A model generated the notes under the pieces. The model ran no database searches and was not told the DNA's origin. It saw nothing but the letters and a program-made list of their open reading frames with translations. From Nocardia aurea (GTDB lineage Bacteria > Actinomycetota > Actinomycetes > Mycobacteriales > Mycobacteriaceae): a stretch of 64,000 bases of DNA. Where the stretch lies: NCBI RefSeq assembly GCF_003123685.1, contig NZ_QCYJ01000127.1, positions 434,001 through 498,000 on the forward strand. Direction: 5' to 3'. Of the stretch, positions 26,770 to 35,641 are shown piece by piece; position 1 is the first letter of the stretch, and each line of letters opens with the position of its first letter. The position numbers were made by a program, and so were the translations under genes.

Positions 26770-28020
26770 ATGGCGATTTCGGATGTCAAGGAGTACGCGC
26801 ACCTCACCGAAGCCGATGTGGAGGCACTCGGCGCGGAGTTCGACGCTATCCGCAGGGAGATCGAATCCTCCCGCGGCGTGAAGGACGCTCGCTACATCCG
26901 CAATGTCATCCGGCTTCAGCGCGCGCTCGAGATCAGCGGCCGCACCGTACTTTTCGCCAGTTTCCTGCCGCCCGCGTGGCTGGCGGGCGTGGCGTTGCTC
27001 GGGACGGCCAAGATCATCGAGAACATGGAGATCGGGCACAATGTCATGCACGGCCAGTGGGACTGGATGAACGATCCCGAGGTCCATTCCAGCTCGTGGG
27101 AGTGGGACAACACCGGGCCGTCCAAGCACTGGAAGCAGACCCACAACTACCTGCACCACAAGTACACCAACGTGCTCGGCATGGACGACGACATCGGCTA
27201 CGGTCTGCTGCGCGTGACGCGCGACCAGCGCTGGAAGCCGTTCAATCTGGGCAACCCGGCCTACAACCTGCTGCTGCAACTGTTCTTCGAATACGGCGTC
27301 GCGATCCAGCACCTGGAATTGGGCAAACTCGCCGCGGGCCGCTACCCCGAGGGCTCCCCCGAGCGCGCCGAATTCGAACGCAAACGCGGTGAGGTGCTGG
27401 CCAAGATCGGCAAGCAGGTCGGCAAGGACTACCTGCTGTTCCCGCTGCTGACCGGTCCCGCGTTCCTCACCACCCTGACCGCGAATATCGCCGCCAATAT
27501 GGTGCGCAACGTCTGGACCAATGCCGTGATCTTCTGCGGCCACTTCCCCGACGGCGCCGAGAAGTTCACCAAGGCCGATATCGAGGGCGAGACCAAGGGC
27601 GAGTGGTACCTGCGCCAGATGCTGGGCAGCGCCAACATCTCCGGCGGCCCGATCATCCATTTCATGAGCGGGAACCTGAGCCACCAGATCGAACACCATC
27701 TCTTCCCCGACCTGCCGAGCAATCGCTACGCCGATATCGCGGTGCGGGTGCGGGCGCTCGCCGAGAAATACGATCTGCCCTACACCACCGGATCGCTGCC
27801 GGTGCAGTACTTCAAGGCGTGGCGCACCATCGCCAAACTCGCGCTGCCCAACAAGTACCTGCGCCACACGGCGGACGACGCTCCCGAGACGGCGTCGGAA
27901 CGTAAATTCGGCGGCGACACCACCCCGACATTCGATCCCGTCACGGGTAAGCGTCGCGGGCTGCGCACCGCGCTCGCCCAGGGGCGTCGCCGGATCGCCC
28001 GCGCCGTACCGATCGGCTGA
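26770..28020 (+). CDS. Acyl-CoA/acyl-lipid desaturase, paralogue
   Basis: Second DesA3-type membrane desaturase, 416 residues, closely similar along its whole length to the gene just upstream (for example FCGHFPDGAEKFT, GEWYLRQMLGSAN and the box QIEHHLFPDLPSNRYA are shared). Histidine boxes: GHNVMHGQ, HNYLHHKYTN, QIEHH. It lacks the coiled-coil tail and has a 20-residue insert near ERAEFERKRGEVLAK. ATG 26770 fits a leaderless start. A tandem duplication followed by divergence of promoter and C-terminus is the simplest history. Confidence 0.93.
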   Translation: MAISDVKEYAHLTEADVEALGAEFDAIRREIESSRGVKDARYIRNVIRLQRALEISGRTVLFASFLPPAWLAGVALLGTAKIIENMEIGHNVMHGQWDWMNDPEVHSSSWEWDNTGPSKHWKQTHNYLHHKYTNVLGMDDDIGYGLLRVTRDQRWKPFNLGNPAYNLLLQLFFEYGVAIQHLELGKLAAGRYPEGSPERAEFERKRGEVLAKIGKQVGKDYLLFPLLTGPAFLTTLTANIAANMVRNVWTNAVIFCGHFPDGAEKFTKADIEGETKGEWYLRQMLGSANISGGPIIHFMSGNLSHQIEHHLFPDLPSNRYADIAVRVRALAEKYDLPYTTGSLPVQYFKAWRTIAKLALPNKYLRHTADDAPETASERKFGGDTTPTFDPVTGKRRGLRTALAQGRRRIARAVPIG

Positions 28021-28088
28021 CCAACGGCGGGTCGGCTCACCGGCGCGGGACACCCGCCTGGTTGACTTGCCCCGTGTGTGCCGACCAT

Positions 28089-28715
28089 ATGAATATCTAC
28101 GAGGCCATCCGGCTGCGCCGGGATGTGCGCGCCGAATTCACCGGTGAACTCGTCGACGACGAGACGCTGTGGCGAATCCTCGACGCCGCGCACCGGGCCC
28201 CGAGCGTCGGCAACTCGCAGCCGTGGGATTTCGTGGTGGTGCGCGACCGGTCGACGCTGCGGCGATTCGCCGATCACGTGGCCGATAAACGCGTCGAGTT
28301 CCGCGACGCGCTACCGCCGGAGCGGGCCGAGACCTTCGATCCGATCAAGATCGAGGGCATCACCGAGAGCGGCACCGGCATCGTCGTCACCCATGACGAC
28401 GCACGCGGTGGCCCGGTGGTTCTCGGCCGCGCGACGGTTCCGGAGACCGGGGTCTACTCGACCGTGCTCGCCATCCAGAACCTGTGGCTTGCGGCCACCG
28501 CCGAAAGTGTCGGGGTCGGCTGGGTCTCGTTCTACGACGAGCCGTTCCTGTCCGATCTGATCGACCTGCCCGACCACATCCGACCTGTCGCCTGGCTCTG
28601 CGTCGGGCCCGTCGAGGAATTCCAGGCCGTCCCGGACCTGGAACGTTTCGGCTGGCGCTCCGGCAGACCGCTCGCTGACGCCGTACATAGGGAGACCTTC
28701 CGCGCGGGTTCGTGA
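28089..28715 (+). CDS. bluB: BluB-like 5,6-dimethylbenzimidazole synthase / nitroreductase
   Basis: Flavin-dependent protein of 208 residues. The N-terminus NIYEAIRLRRDVRAEFTGE, RAPSVGNSQPWDFVVV near residue 37, the middle FDPIKIEGITESGTGIVVTHD, and ESVGVGWVSFYD are the pattern of BluB, which cleaves FMNH2 to the lower ligand of vitamin B12. Related nitroreductases are the alternative. ATG 28089 is chosen because homology starts there; TTG 28062 and GTG 28074 are also in frame. No Shine-Dalgarno is obvious. No other cobalamin gene is nearby. Confidence 0.82.
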   Translation: MNIYEAIRLRRDVRAEFTGELVDDETLWRILDAAHRAPSVGNSQPWDFVVVRDRSTLRRFADHVADKRVEFRDALPPERAETFDPIKIEGITESGTGIVVTHDDARGGPVVLGRATVPETGVYSTVLAIQNLWLAATAESVGVGWVSFYDEPFLSDLIDLPDHIRPVAWLCVGPVEEFQAVPDLERFGWRSGRPLADAVHRETFRAGS

Positions 28716-28726
28716 ACGCCCCGCCG

Positions 28727-30019
28727 CTACACGCTTTCGAGCACCGCCGACGCCCCGATACCGCCGGCCGCGCAGATTCCGAGCAGTGCGGTGGATTTGC
28801 CGGTGCGAGCCAATTCGTTGGCCATGGTGGTGACCATGCGGGCTCCGGTCGCGCCGAACGGGTGGCCGAGGGATACCGAACCCCCGTGCACATTGAGCGT
28901 CTCGATACCGATCTCGCCCACCGCGGTGTCACGACCGAGGCGCGTCTTGGCCCATTCGTCGCTGGCGAGAGCGCTCAGCACGGACAGCGTCTGGGCGGCG
29001 AACGCCTCGTGGATGTCGACGAGGTCGATATCGGCCAGTGCCATACCGGCCTTGTCGAGCGCTCTCGGCATGGAGATCGCGGGCCCGATCAGCACCTGAT
29101 CGGCCGGATCGACGCTGACGTAACTCCACGAGCGGAAGGCCGCGAGCGGACGGTAGCCCATGGCCTTCGCCGCGTCCTCGCTCATCAACAGCACCGCCGA
29201 CGCGCCGTCGGTCAACGGGCTGGCGTTACCGGCGGTGACGGTGCCGTCGGTCGCGAAGACCGGGGCGAGTTTCGCCAGCCGTTCGACGCTGGTGTCGGCC
29301 CGAACGAGTCCGTCACGGTCGATATCGACGCCGTCGGGAGTGCGCACCCGCAACACCTCGTCGTCGAAACGCCCGGACTCGATGGCGGCGGCGGCGCGAC
29401 GGTGCGACCGCACGGCGAATTCGTCCTGTTCGTCGCGTCCGATGCCGTGGATGCGCGCCATCTTCTCGGCCGATTCACCCATCACCTCGCCGGTGGTGCG
29501 TTCGGCGATCTTCGGCCGGGCGGGCAGCAGATCGGTGAACGGGGCCAGTTGACGCAGGGCGGACAGGTAATCCATCGGCTTCGGCTTGCCCAGTGCCAGT
29601 GGCGCGCCCGCGTGCACGAGTTTCTGGGGCAGTTTCACCTCGGCGTTGCTGGTGGAATCACTGCCGCCGGCGATCATGATGTCGTATTCGCCGCGCTCGA
29701 TCGCGGCCGCGGCCGCGGTCACCGCCTGCAATCCGGAGGCACAGGCCCTGGTGACCGTGTATCCCTCGCAGCCGGGATCGAGTTTCAGATCGAGTGCGAT
29801 CTCGCGTGCGATATTGGGCGCGGCGCTGGGCAGGATCACCCCGCCCCACACGATCGCCTGCACCTGTGCACCGGGAAGCCCGGTGCGCTCCAGCAGTCCG
29901 CGCACGGCGGCGTCGGCCAGCGCGATCGAATCCATCCGCGTGTAATCGGTGAACGCGCGCACGAACGGTGTGCGCGCACCCGAGACGATCACGGCACGGC
30001 GAGCACCCTTGGCAGCCAT
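28727..30019 (-). CDS. Acetyl-CoA C-acyltransferase (thiolase, FadI/FadA2-like)
   Basis: Last step of beta-oxidation: thiolytic cleavage of 3-ketoacyl-CoA. The 430 residues show the nucleophile in TRACASGLQAV near residue 98, NVHGGSVSLGHPFGATGARM with the active His near 380, and the second Cys in GICAAGGIGASAV. The length and the N-terminus AVIVSGARTPFVRAFTDY resemble the long-chain FadI/FadA2 group. ATG 30019 has GAAAGGAA upstream. A perfect 22-bp palindrome sits 31 nt before the start, indicating TetR/FadR-type repression. The partner hydratase/dehydrogenase (FadJ-like) is not adjacent. Confidence 0.9.
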   Translation of the reverse strand: MAAKGARRAVIVSGARTPFVRAFTDYTRMDSIALADAAVRGLLERTGLPGAQVQAIVWGGVILPSAAPNIAREIALDLKLDPGCEGYTVTRACASGLQAVTAAAAAIERGEYDIMIAGGSDSTSNAEVKLPQKLVHAGAPLALGKPKPMDYLSALRQLAPFTDLLPARPKIAERTTGEVMGESAEKMARIHGIGRDEQDEFAVRSHRRAAAAIESGRFDDEVLRVRTPDGVDIDRDGLVRADTSVERLAKLAPVFATDGTVTAGNASPLTDGASAVLLMSEDAAKAMGYRPLAAFRSWSYVSVDPADQVLIGPAISMPRALDKAGMALADIDLVDIHEAFAAQTLSVLSALASDEWAKTRLGRDTAVGEIGIETLNVHGGSVSLGHPFGATGARMVTTMANELARTGKSTALLGICAAGGIGASAVLESV

Positions 30020-30049
30020 GCGAGTTCCTTTCGACAGACCTGTTGCACC

Positions 30050-30071
30050 AAACTTACTTCAAAGTAAGTTT
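30050..30071 (-). promoter_or_regulatory. 22-bp palindromic operator of the thiolase gene
   Basis: AAACTTACTT at 30050-30059 and AAGTAAGTTT at 30062-30071 are perfect inverted repeats around a 2-nt centre. Size and symmetry are those of a TetR-family dimer site, and the AT-rich sequence stands out. No TetR gene is next to it, so the regulator is elsewhere. Confidence 0.78.
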
Positions 30072-30323
30072 CAGGTCTACGGCGCGACCGGCCGAACGTC
30101 CGGCGCGACGCCGACGACGGACCCGGCGGCACCCCACGTGATGATCGCCGCCGGGTCGCCATGGGCCCGGCCCGTGCTCAGCGATCCCCTCCGAATCCGC
30201 TGAGCCTGCCGCGCGCCGTTGCACGGCAGGCCGGGAGCTCGGCCCCGGTGAACGCCCCTGCTCGTCCCCGGAACCCGCACGACCGGCGTCGGGACGCTCG
30301 GCGCGAAAACACAGTAACAATGT

Positions 30324-30385
30324 TTCGATAGATTTCTCAAACACTTTCTATCGGCTTGCTATCGAACCCAAAAACGGCCTACGCT
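30324..30385 (+). promoter_or_regulatory. Operator and promoter of the XRE-EspR-peptidase module
   Basis: Three GATAG half-sites: TTCGATAG (30324-30331), TCTATCG (30347-30353) and CTATCGAA (30359-30366). The first and third form a perfect 8-bp inverted repeat. The third overlaps a -35-like TTGCTA (30356-30361), which is 18 nt from TACGCT (30380-30385), 10 nt before ATG 30396. Autorepression is inferred. Confidence 0.65.
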
Positions 30386-30395
30386 GAAACCCACT

Positions 30396-31091
30396 ATGCA
30401 AAGCACTTCGGAGCTGTCGCGACAGAAGCGCTTCGGCCGGATCATCAGGGAGCGCCGGGACGAACTCGGCCTCACCCAGATCCAGATCGGCGATCTCGGC
30501 GGCCCGTCCGCCCCGACGATCAGGAAGATCGAGGACGGCGACTCCTCGATCAGCACGCACACCCTCAACAAACTCGACGTGCCGCTACGCTGGCGACCCG
30601 GCAGCGCCGCGCGCACCTACGCGGGCGGCACACCGTCCGAAGCGCGGAGCACGGATTCGGCGGGCAACGAATCGATCGTGTCCGGACCGGATTCGATCCG
30701 CTTCGAACTCGGTGATCTGACGGCGCTGCTCGCCGCCTCGGGCCGTCTCAACGACGCGATAGAGAGCGGCCGCACCGTCGAGCCGCACGTGGTGGCCGCC
30801 GTCGCAGATCTCAACGGCGTCGTCTCCCGGCTGTCCGCGCGCTACGCCACCGTCATGCTCGAACGCAACGGCGGTCCGGGACGCCAGCTGCACCCGCTGG
30901 TCGAGATGGCCTTTCGACATCTGCTCGAGGTCCCCGCCGAGGTGAGCGATCCGGCCGAACTGGAAGAGCGCCGCTATCGTCGCTGGCTGGCCAACCGCGT
31001 CACCGATATCGACGCCGGTACCGAGGCCGGATTCCGCGATCGGTGGTCGGCCGCCAACGGTGCGGCGGAATTCCGGAACGGCGAGGAATGA
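30396..31091 (+). CDS. XRE-family transcriptional regulator with C-terminal extension
   Basis: DNA-binding regulator of 231 residues. Residues about 10-62 form a Cro/C1-type helix-turn-helix (FGRIIRERRDELGLTQIQIGD, then SAPTIRKIEDGDSSISTHTLNKLD). The remaining 170 residues are unfamiliar: a linker, then a helical part with a PLVEMAFRHLLEVP segment that could dimerise or be the target of the peptidase encoded two genes on. Its stop directly abuts the next ATG. The upstream triple GATAG operator supports autoregulation. Members of this type are common next to ImmA/IrrE peptidases. Confidence 0.82.
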   Translation: MQSTSELSRQKRFGRIIRERRDELGLTQIQIGDLGGPSAPTIRKIEDGDSSISTHTLNKLDVPLRWRPGSAARTYAGGTPSEARSTDSAGNESIVSGPDSIRFELGDLTALLAASGRLNDAIESGRTVEPHVVAAVADLNGVVSRLSARYATVMLERNGGPGRQLHPLVEMAFRHLLEVPAEVSDPAELEERRYRRWLANRVTDIDAGTEAGFRDRWSAANGAAEFRNGEE

Positions 31092-31526
31092 ATGGTGAAG
31101 ATGTCCGAGAACACCTCCGCGCATGAGCGATTGACGCTCAGCCGCAAGATCAACCGACTATTCGAGACGATGCATCCGCGCGCGGCGCCGGAGCGCGCGT
31201 CGTCCTCGGTGGCCGAACAGGTGAGCACCACCCTGCACCGCACCGTCTCGGCACAGCACATCGACAGCATGCGCGACGGCGTCTTCGACGAGCGCGTCGT
31301 CGACGGCGAAGTGCTCGCGGCCATCGCGCACTGCTTCGGCGTCGAACCCGATTACCTGACAACCACAGGCGACACCGCGCGGTCGATCGATCGCGAACTC
31401 GAACTGCTCGCGACCATGCGCGATGCCAATGTCGCCAGCATCGCGCTGCGCGGTTCGGATGTCGACCTCGACCGCCTCTCCCGGCTGATCGAGAGCACCG
31501 ACCGACTCGGACCCGGCACTCGGTAA
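31092..31526 (+). CDS. EspR-like helix-turn-helix regulator
   Basis: Protein of 144 residues that resembles mycobacterial EspR in layout: N-terminal RKINRLFETMHPR, a helix-turn-helix with SVAEQVSTTLHRTVSAQHIDSM, the stretch AIAHCFGVEPDYLT, and a C-terminal dimerisation helix RELELLATMRDANVASIALRG. EspR is a nucleoid-associated regulator of the ESX-1 system; here the neighbours are not secretion genes, so the target is unknown. ATG 31092 follows the previous TGA without a gap, so the two genes are co-translated. DNA binding is inferred from the fold. Confidence 0.78.
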   Translation: MVKMSENTSAHERLTLSRKINRLFETMHPRAAPERASSSVAEQVSTTLHRTVSAQHIDSMRDGVFDERVVDGEVLAAIAHCFGVEPDYLTTTGDTARSIDRELELLATMRDANVASIALRGSDVDLDRLSRLIESTDRLGPGTR

Positions 31527-31579
31527 CATCGACACCTACACGGGGCGGGATCGTGAACTGTCGTAGGAGATCGCATCGT

Positions 31580-32095
31580 ATGGCCGGTATGGACACCCGG
31601 TTCCGGGAACTCTCCCGGAACGTCGCGATTCCACGTCCGTGGAAACTGGGCTCCTATATCGACGCGGTCGCCGAGTTCCGCGGACGGCCCATCACCCTGC
31701 ACCCGGTGGATACCGTCGACCTCGCGGGAGCCGGATGCGGCACCGGCAGCGGCCTGTGGATCGCCAAACAGGATTCCGACGTCATCGTCTACGGCGCCGA
31801 CACCACCGAGTGGCACGCCGAACACATCGTCGCCCACGAACTCGGCCACATGCTGCTCGGCCACGGACCCGATCGCGCCGACGGCGGCGCGACCGGCCAC
31901 ACCCTGGCCGCGGTCACCGAACTGCTGCCTTCGATCAGCCCGGAATCCATCCGGCACGTGCTGGGCAGAACCGATTACGGCAGCAGCCGCGAACGCGACG
32001 CGGAGACCTTCGCCGACCTGGTGATGTTGCAGGCGCTGCGGCCGCGCCGCGATTCCCTGTTGCACACCACGTTCTTCCGCGATCGCCGACGGTAG
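31580..32095 (+). CDS. ImmA/IrrE-family zinc metallopeptidase
   Basis: Cytoplasmic metallopeptidase of 171 residues with HELGHMLLGH near residue 90 as the zinc-binding helix; the aspartate/glutamate third ligand probably lies in SRERDAETFADLVML near 145. Known members (ImmA, IrrE/PprI) cut XRE-family repressors after a damage or stress signal, and two HTH genes stand directly upstream, so they are the likely substrates. ATG 31580 has TAGGAGA 10 nt upstream; ATG 31589 is possible. A hairpin follows the gene. The cleavage partner is inference. Confidence 0.87.
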   Translation: MAGMDTRFRELSRNVAIPRPWKLGSYIDAVAEFRGRPITLHPVDTVDLAGAGCGTGSGLWIAKQDSDVIVYGADTTEWHAEHIVAHELGHMLLGHGPDRADGGATGHTLAAVTELLPSISPESIRHVLGRTDYGSSRERDAETFADLVMLQALRPRRDSLLHTTFFRDRRR

Positions 32096-32106
32096 GACAG
32101 CACTGC

Positions 32107-32136
32107 GCCCGGCCGGGCGTGGTGCTCCGGCCGGGC
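32107..32136. terminator. Hairpin between the peptidase gene and hpf
   Basis: GCCCGGCCGG (32107-32116) pairs perfectly with CCGGCCGGGC (32127-32136) over a 10-nt loop, placed between two convergent stops. No U tract. Confidence 0.65.
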
Positions 32137-32149
32137 ACTTCGACGCGCG

Positions 32150-32893
32150 CTAGGTGAGCCGGATCAGGCCGTAGTCGAAAGCGTGACGACGGTAGACCAC
32201 CGAGGGTCGGTCGGTCTCCTTGTCGTGGAAGAGGAAGAAGTCGTGGCCGACGAGTTCCATCTGATAGAGGGCGTCATCGACCGACATCGGAGTCGCGGTG
32301 TGCACTTTGGTGCGCACGATATGGCCGGGTCCGGCCTCGTAATCCGTTGACTCCGTAGAAAACTCGGCATCCTCGCCGGGGTGGGCATGGGTGTCCAGAT
32401 CACCGCTGGCGAGGGCGAACAGTTGATCGTCGACGAGTTCGGCGGTCGCCTCGGCGACGGAGACGGGAGTCTTCTCACCGTAGTGGACGCGCCTGCGGTC
32501 CTTGGTGCGGCGCAGGCGGCTCTCGAGTTTGGCCGTCGCTGATTCGAGGGCGGCGTAGAAACTGTCGGCGCACGCTTCGGCCCTGGCGACCGGACCCTTA
32601 CCCCGCGCGGTGATCTCCACGCGCTGGCAACTCTTGCGCTGACGACGGTTGCGTTCGTGGAACAGCTCGACGTCGAAGATGAAGATCGACGGATCGAAGC
32701 GTTCGAGACGAGAGAGCTTCTCCGAGACGTAGATTCGGTAGTGGTCGGGCACCTCGACGTTGCGGCCCTTGACCACGACGTCGGCGCGAGGAGCCGGTGC
32801 TCGATCCTCGTCGGGTGACTCTGGTGAATACGCGGCACCGGGGTCCAGTACCGAGGAATTGGAATCTTTCACTGAAGGTCGTGAAGTCGTCAC
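32150..32893 (-). CDS. hpf: Long-form ribosome hibernation promoting factor
   Basis: Binds the 30S subunit and drives formation of inactive 100S ribosomes in stationary or hypoxic cells. The 247 residues have the N-terminal S30AE domain (ADVVVKGRNVEVPDHYRIYV to KLESRLRRTKDRRRVHYG) and the C-terminal dimerisation domain (MSVDDALYQMELVGHDFFLF, RRHAFDYGLIRL). GTG 32893 is preceded by GGGAGG at 4-5 nt; the frame extends much further but without homology. Rv3241c occupies the same place. A promoter gap of about 260 nt separates it from comF. Confidence 0.95.
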   Translation of the reverse strand: MTTSRPSVKDSNSSVLDPGAAYSPESPDEDRAPAPRADVVVKGRNVEVPDHYRIYVSEKLSRLERFDPSIFIFDVELFHERNRRQRKSCQRVEITARGKGPVARAEACADSFYAALESATAKLESRLRRTKDRRRVHYGEKTPVSVAEATAELVDDQLFALASGDLDTHAHPGEDAEFSTESTDYEAGPGHIVRTKVHTATPMSVDDALYQMELVGHDFFLFHDKETDRPSVVYRRHAFDYGLIRLT

Positions 32894-33154
32894 GCGTACC
32901 TCCCGGATCTGGCCGCACAGCCCGATATGACGTGCGGCGGGGTTGAGCCGTGCCGAGCAGTATTCGGTATCCGTCGCTTCGCGGAGCCCTTCGCGGTTAC
33001 ACGGTCTCGGGCCGGGGGCCCGGACCTCACGTCGGGGAATAGCACGGCACGTAGTTGTCCGAGGCGCCACCTCCAAACTCCCGGTTCGGGTGTGTGTTGG
33101 CGACGGTAGTACGCATAGCGGCGGTCCGCCAGTGTTCACGCAAATTTCCCGGAG

Positions 33155-33814
33155 TCAAGCAGCACACGTCACCAGCACGCCACGTACCGAATAACCGACA
33201 CGTCCGAGCGCGCGGACCGATTCACCGGCGGTGGCGCCGGTCGTCAGCACATCATCGACCACGATTACCTCGGCAAATCCGGTGTAGGATGCCCGCGAAC
33301 CGGGTATGGGTAGGGCGTGGACGCGACCCTCCAGATTGCGCCTGCGCTCGCCCGATGTCAGTCCGACGGAGTCACGCGCTCCCCACCACAGACGTAACGC
33401 CGGCACCACCCGGCAATCGTCCAGCGATTCCGCCGCGGCCCTGGCCGTCCGCAGCACCGGATCGCCGCCTCGACGCCGCGCCGCGACACGTCTGCTCGGC
33501 GCGGGGACCAGGATCAGTGGCCGCCCCGGAGCCCGCAGGCGGGTCAGCCCGGCGGCCAGCGCGCCGCCGAGGGGTCGCGCGAGATCGCGCCTGCCGTGTT
33601 CCTTCATCGCCAGTACCGCCCGACGGGCCGGACCGGCGTAGGGACCGAGCGCCCAGCACGGCACGCCGGGATCGGTCCGTGGACGGACCCGCACCGGCGG
33701 TCTCGTCAGCACCGAGGCGCACTCGGCGCACCATGCCGTCCCGGCCGTCCCGCACCCGCCGCACCGTGCGGGCAACATCAGATCGAGCAGCGTTCGCATC
33801 GGGCGAGTGTGCAC
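33155..33814 (-). CDS. ComF family phosphoribosyltransferase-like protein
   Basis: Protein of 219 residues combining an N-terminal zinc ribbon (ARCGGCGTAGTAWCAEC) with a type I PRTase domain carrying the PRPP loop VIVVDDVLTTGATAG near residue 190. ComF proteins take part in DNA uptake in naturally competent bacteria; in actinomycetes the role is undefined and may be in nucleotide salvage. GTG 33814 and ATG 33799 (MRTLLDLMLPARCGG) are both possible starts. It is 21 nt downstream of lpqB in the same direction and may be co-transcribed with it. Confidence 0.87.
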   Translation of the reverse strand: MHTRPMRTLLDLMLPARCGGCGTAGTAWCAECASVLTRPPVRVRPRTDPGVPCWALGPYAGPARRAVLAMKEHGRRDLARPLGGALAAGLTRLRAPGRPLILVPAPSRRVAARRRGGDPVLRTARAAAESLDDCRVVPALRLWWGARDSVGLTSGERRRNLEGRVHALPIPGSRASYTGFAEVIVVDDVLTTGATAGESVRALGRVGYSVRGVLVTCAA

Positions 33815-33835
33815 CCGCCCACCGACAGAGCGCGG

Positions 33836-35641
33836 CTATCCGGGCAATACGGGAACGGCGTTGGCGCCCAGCCCGGGCACCTCGCGCCAATAGGGTTCGC
33901 CGCCGTCGGGATTGCTGGTCAATTCGAGGACAGCGCGCGAATCGGCGACGTACTGGTGTTCGGGTGAGACACTGACCGACCGCACCGGCGAGGTCAGATT
34001 GCGCCCGGTCAGCGGTAACAAGCCGGAGCCGTCGATCTGGACGGTGCGCACCGGGTCGACATTGCCCTGGAACGCGATGAAGATCGTGTCGCCGCCCAGC
34101 CAGTTCACCGACACCGCGGGCGTACTCACGTCGACAGCGACCGGCATCGGCGAGGTCACCGCGTACTTGCCGTCGGGCCTGCGGACCACGACCGCCACGT
34201 ACACCTTGCCGTCCGCGATCAGCACCGCGCGGACCCCGCTGCGCGAGATCCTGATCTCGGTGATCGGGAATCGCAGCGCGGTCGAACCCGTTGTCAGGCC
34301 GGAGATGTCGACATCCTCGACCGATACGGTTCCGGTCGCCCGGTCGTTGACCACGCGGATGACGTGTTCACCGTCGATGACCGCCCACGCGGCGCTGCCG
34401 TCGAGGGCCCAGGACGGTCGGCTGATGGTTGTCCCCTCGGCGACCGGGAACTGGGTGCCGCCGTAACTGCCGACCATCAGCGTGCGCGGCGGCTCGGGCG
34501 CGGGCCTGCCCGCGTCGGCGACGGCGGCGACGAACTGACCGTCGGGGCTCAGCGCCGCGGACTGGAGATTGCTCACCGCACCGAAATAGCCGGGAGCCGG
34601 GTCGATCCCGCCGACCCCGACCTGCACGAGCGACCCCTCGCGCAGTGCGTGCAGCCCGATCCGGTTCTGGGCGTTGACCTCGGGACTGGACTGCTGGACG
34701 TCGGCGACCGACCACCCGTTCGCCGCGAACCGCTCGTCCAGGGGTTTACCGTCGGCCAGGAGCATGTACGGCCCGAGGACGTCGGCTCTGGCCAGGGTGA
34801 GCACCACCTGCGCCGCGAGCAGTTCGCGATCACGCTGGTTGAACCCGCTGACGCCGGAGAAATCGATGCGCACGCCGCCCAGGCCGACGCCGACCTCGTC
34901 GGGATCGCCGTTGGCCTTGGTGATCGGACCGCGTATCGCCACGGGCGGGGCCATCAGGTTGCGCACCACCGGGGCGAGCGCGGGCTCGCTGCCGTCCGCC
35001 AGCAACGCGAGCAGCCGCCCGGTCAGTTCGTTCTTCGGCGCCGAGATCCAGCGCAGATCGGGGACGACCGAATTACCCGTCGGCTCCGGGAAGTACAGAA
35101 CGTATCGCCGGTAGGACTTGGCGAAGGCGGTGGTATCCATCACGACGCCGTCGGGCAGGTCGTCGATGCGCCATTCGCCGTCGACCTTGACCATCTCGAT
35201 CTTGTATTCGAGCGGCGGGCCCTCGGTGGCCCGGTACGCGCCGTCGGGCGCGATCTCGGCGACCTTCTGGGCGCGGATCCGGTAGGTGGCGGATTCGGCC
35301 TCGCGGGATTCGAGCAGGGTGTCTGGTCGGTCGACGATCACCGTGCTCGTGGTGTCGTCCCACTGGGCCGACGCCGACTCGGTCATGTACTGCCGCGCCG
35401 CCGCGTGCCCGTTGGCCGGGTCCGCCGTCGCCTGGAGGTAGTCGCGCAGCAGCAGTCCCGGATCGCGACCGACCGTCGGTGGCAGCGGTCCTTCCGACGT
35501 CGGCTCCCTGTTGATGGTGCCGAGGGCCTGCGGTGCGGAGGACTCCGGCAGACTCGCGCACCCACCGAGCAGCGCGGTCACCAGCACGAGGGCGCCGAGC
35601 GCGGCCCAACGCAGCCGCGGGAACCTGGAATGCACGGTCAT
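33836..35641 (-). CDS. lpqB: Lipoprotein LpqB, MtrB partner
   Basis: Extracytoplasmic lipoprotein that interacts with the sensor MtrB and modulates MtrA output. The 601-residue product has a lipoprotein signal with lipobox TALLGGC near residue 25, a GerMN-like domain after about 60 residues, and a C-terminal propeller-like region. The ATG 35641 overlaps the mtrB stop (ATGA), which fixes the start; the frame upstream to 35932 lies within mtrB. mtrA, mtrB and lpqB are linked by successive 4-nt overlaps and form one operon. Confidence 0.95.
   Translation of the reverse strand: MTVHSRFPRLRWAALGALVLVTALLGGCASLPESSAPQALGTINREPTSEGPLPPTVGRDPGLLLRDYLQATADPANGHAAARQYMTESASAQWDDTTSTVIVDRPDTLLESREAESATYRIRAQKVAEIAPDGAYRATEGPPLEYKIEMVKVDGEWRIDDLPDGVVMDTTAFAKSYRRYVLYFPEPTGNSVVPDLRWISAPKNELTGRLLALLADGSEPALAPVVRNLMAPPVAIRGPITKANGDPDEVGVGLGGVRIDFSGVSGFNQRDRELLAAQVVLTLARADVLGPYMLLADGKPLDERFAANGWSVADVQQSSPEVNAQNRIGLHALREGSLVQVGVGGIDPAPGYFGAVSNLQSAALSPDGQFVAAVADAGRPAPEPPRTLMVGSYGGTQFPVAEGTTISRPSWALDGSAAWAVIDGEHVIRVVNDRATGTVSVEDVDISGLTTGSTALRFPITEIRISRSGVRAVLIADGKVYVAVVVRRPDGKYAVTSPMPVAVDVSTPAVSVNWLGGDTIFIAFQGNVDPVRTVQIDGSGLLPLTGRNLTSPVRSVSVSPEHQYVADSRAVLELTSNPDGGEPYWREVPGLGANAVPVLPG

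Larger units (their letters stand above)
30020..30395. other. Divergent intergenic region with two operator-like sites
   Basis: About 376 nt between the thiolase and the XRE regulator. The left end holds the thiolase operator (30050-30071), the right end an AT-rich segment (about 30308-30395) with the regulator's operator and promoter. The GC-rich middle shows no supported gene. Confidence 0.6.

Noticed and set aside
30054..30344. Small minus-strand frames in the thiolase-XRE gap
   Set aside because: They cross the operator-like palindrome and AT-rich promoter, have no Shine-Dalgarno and no plausible protein.
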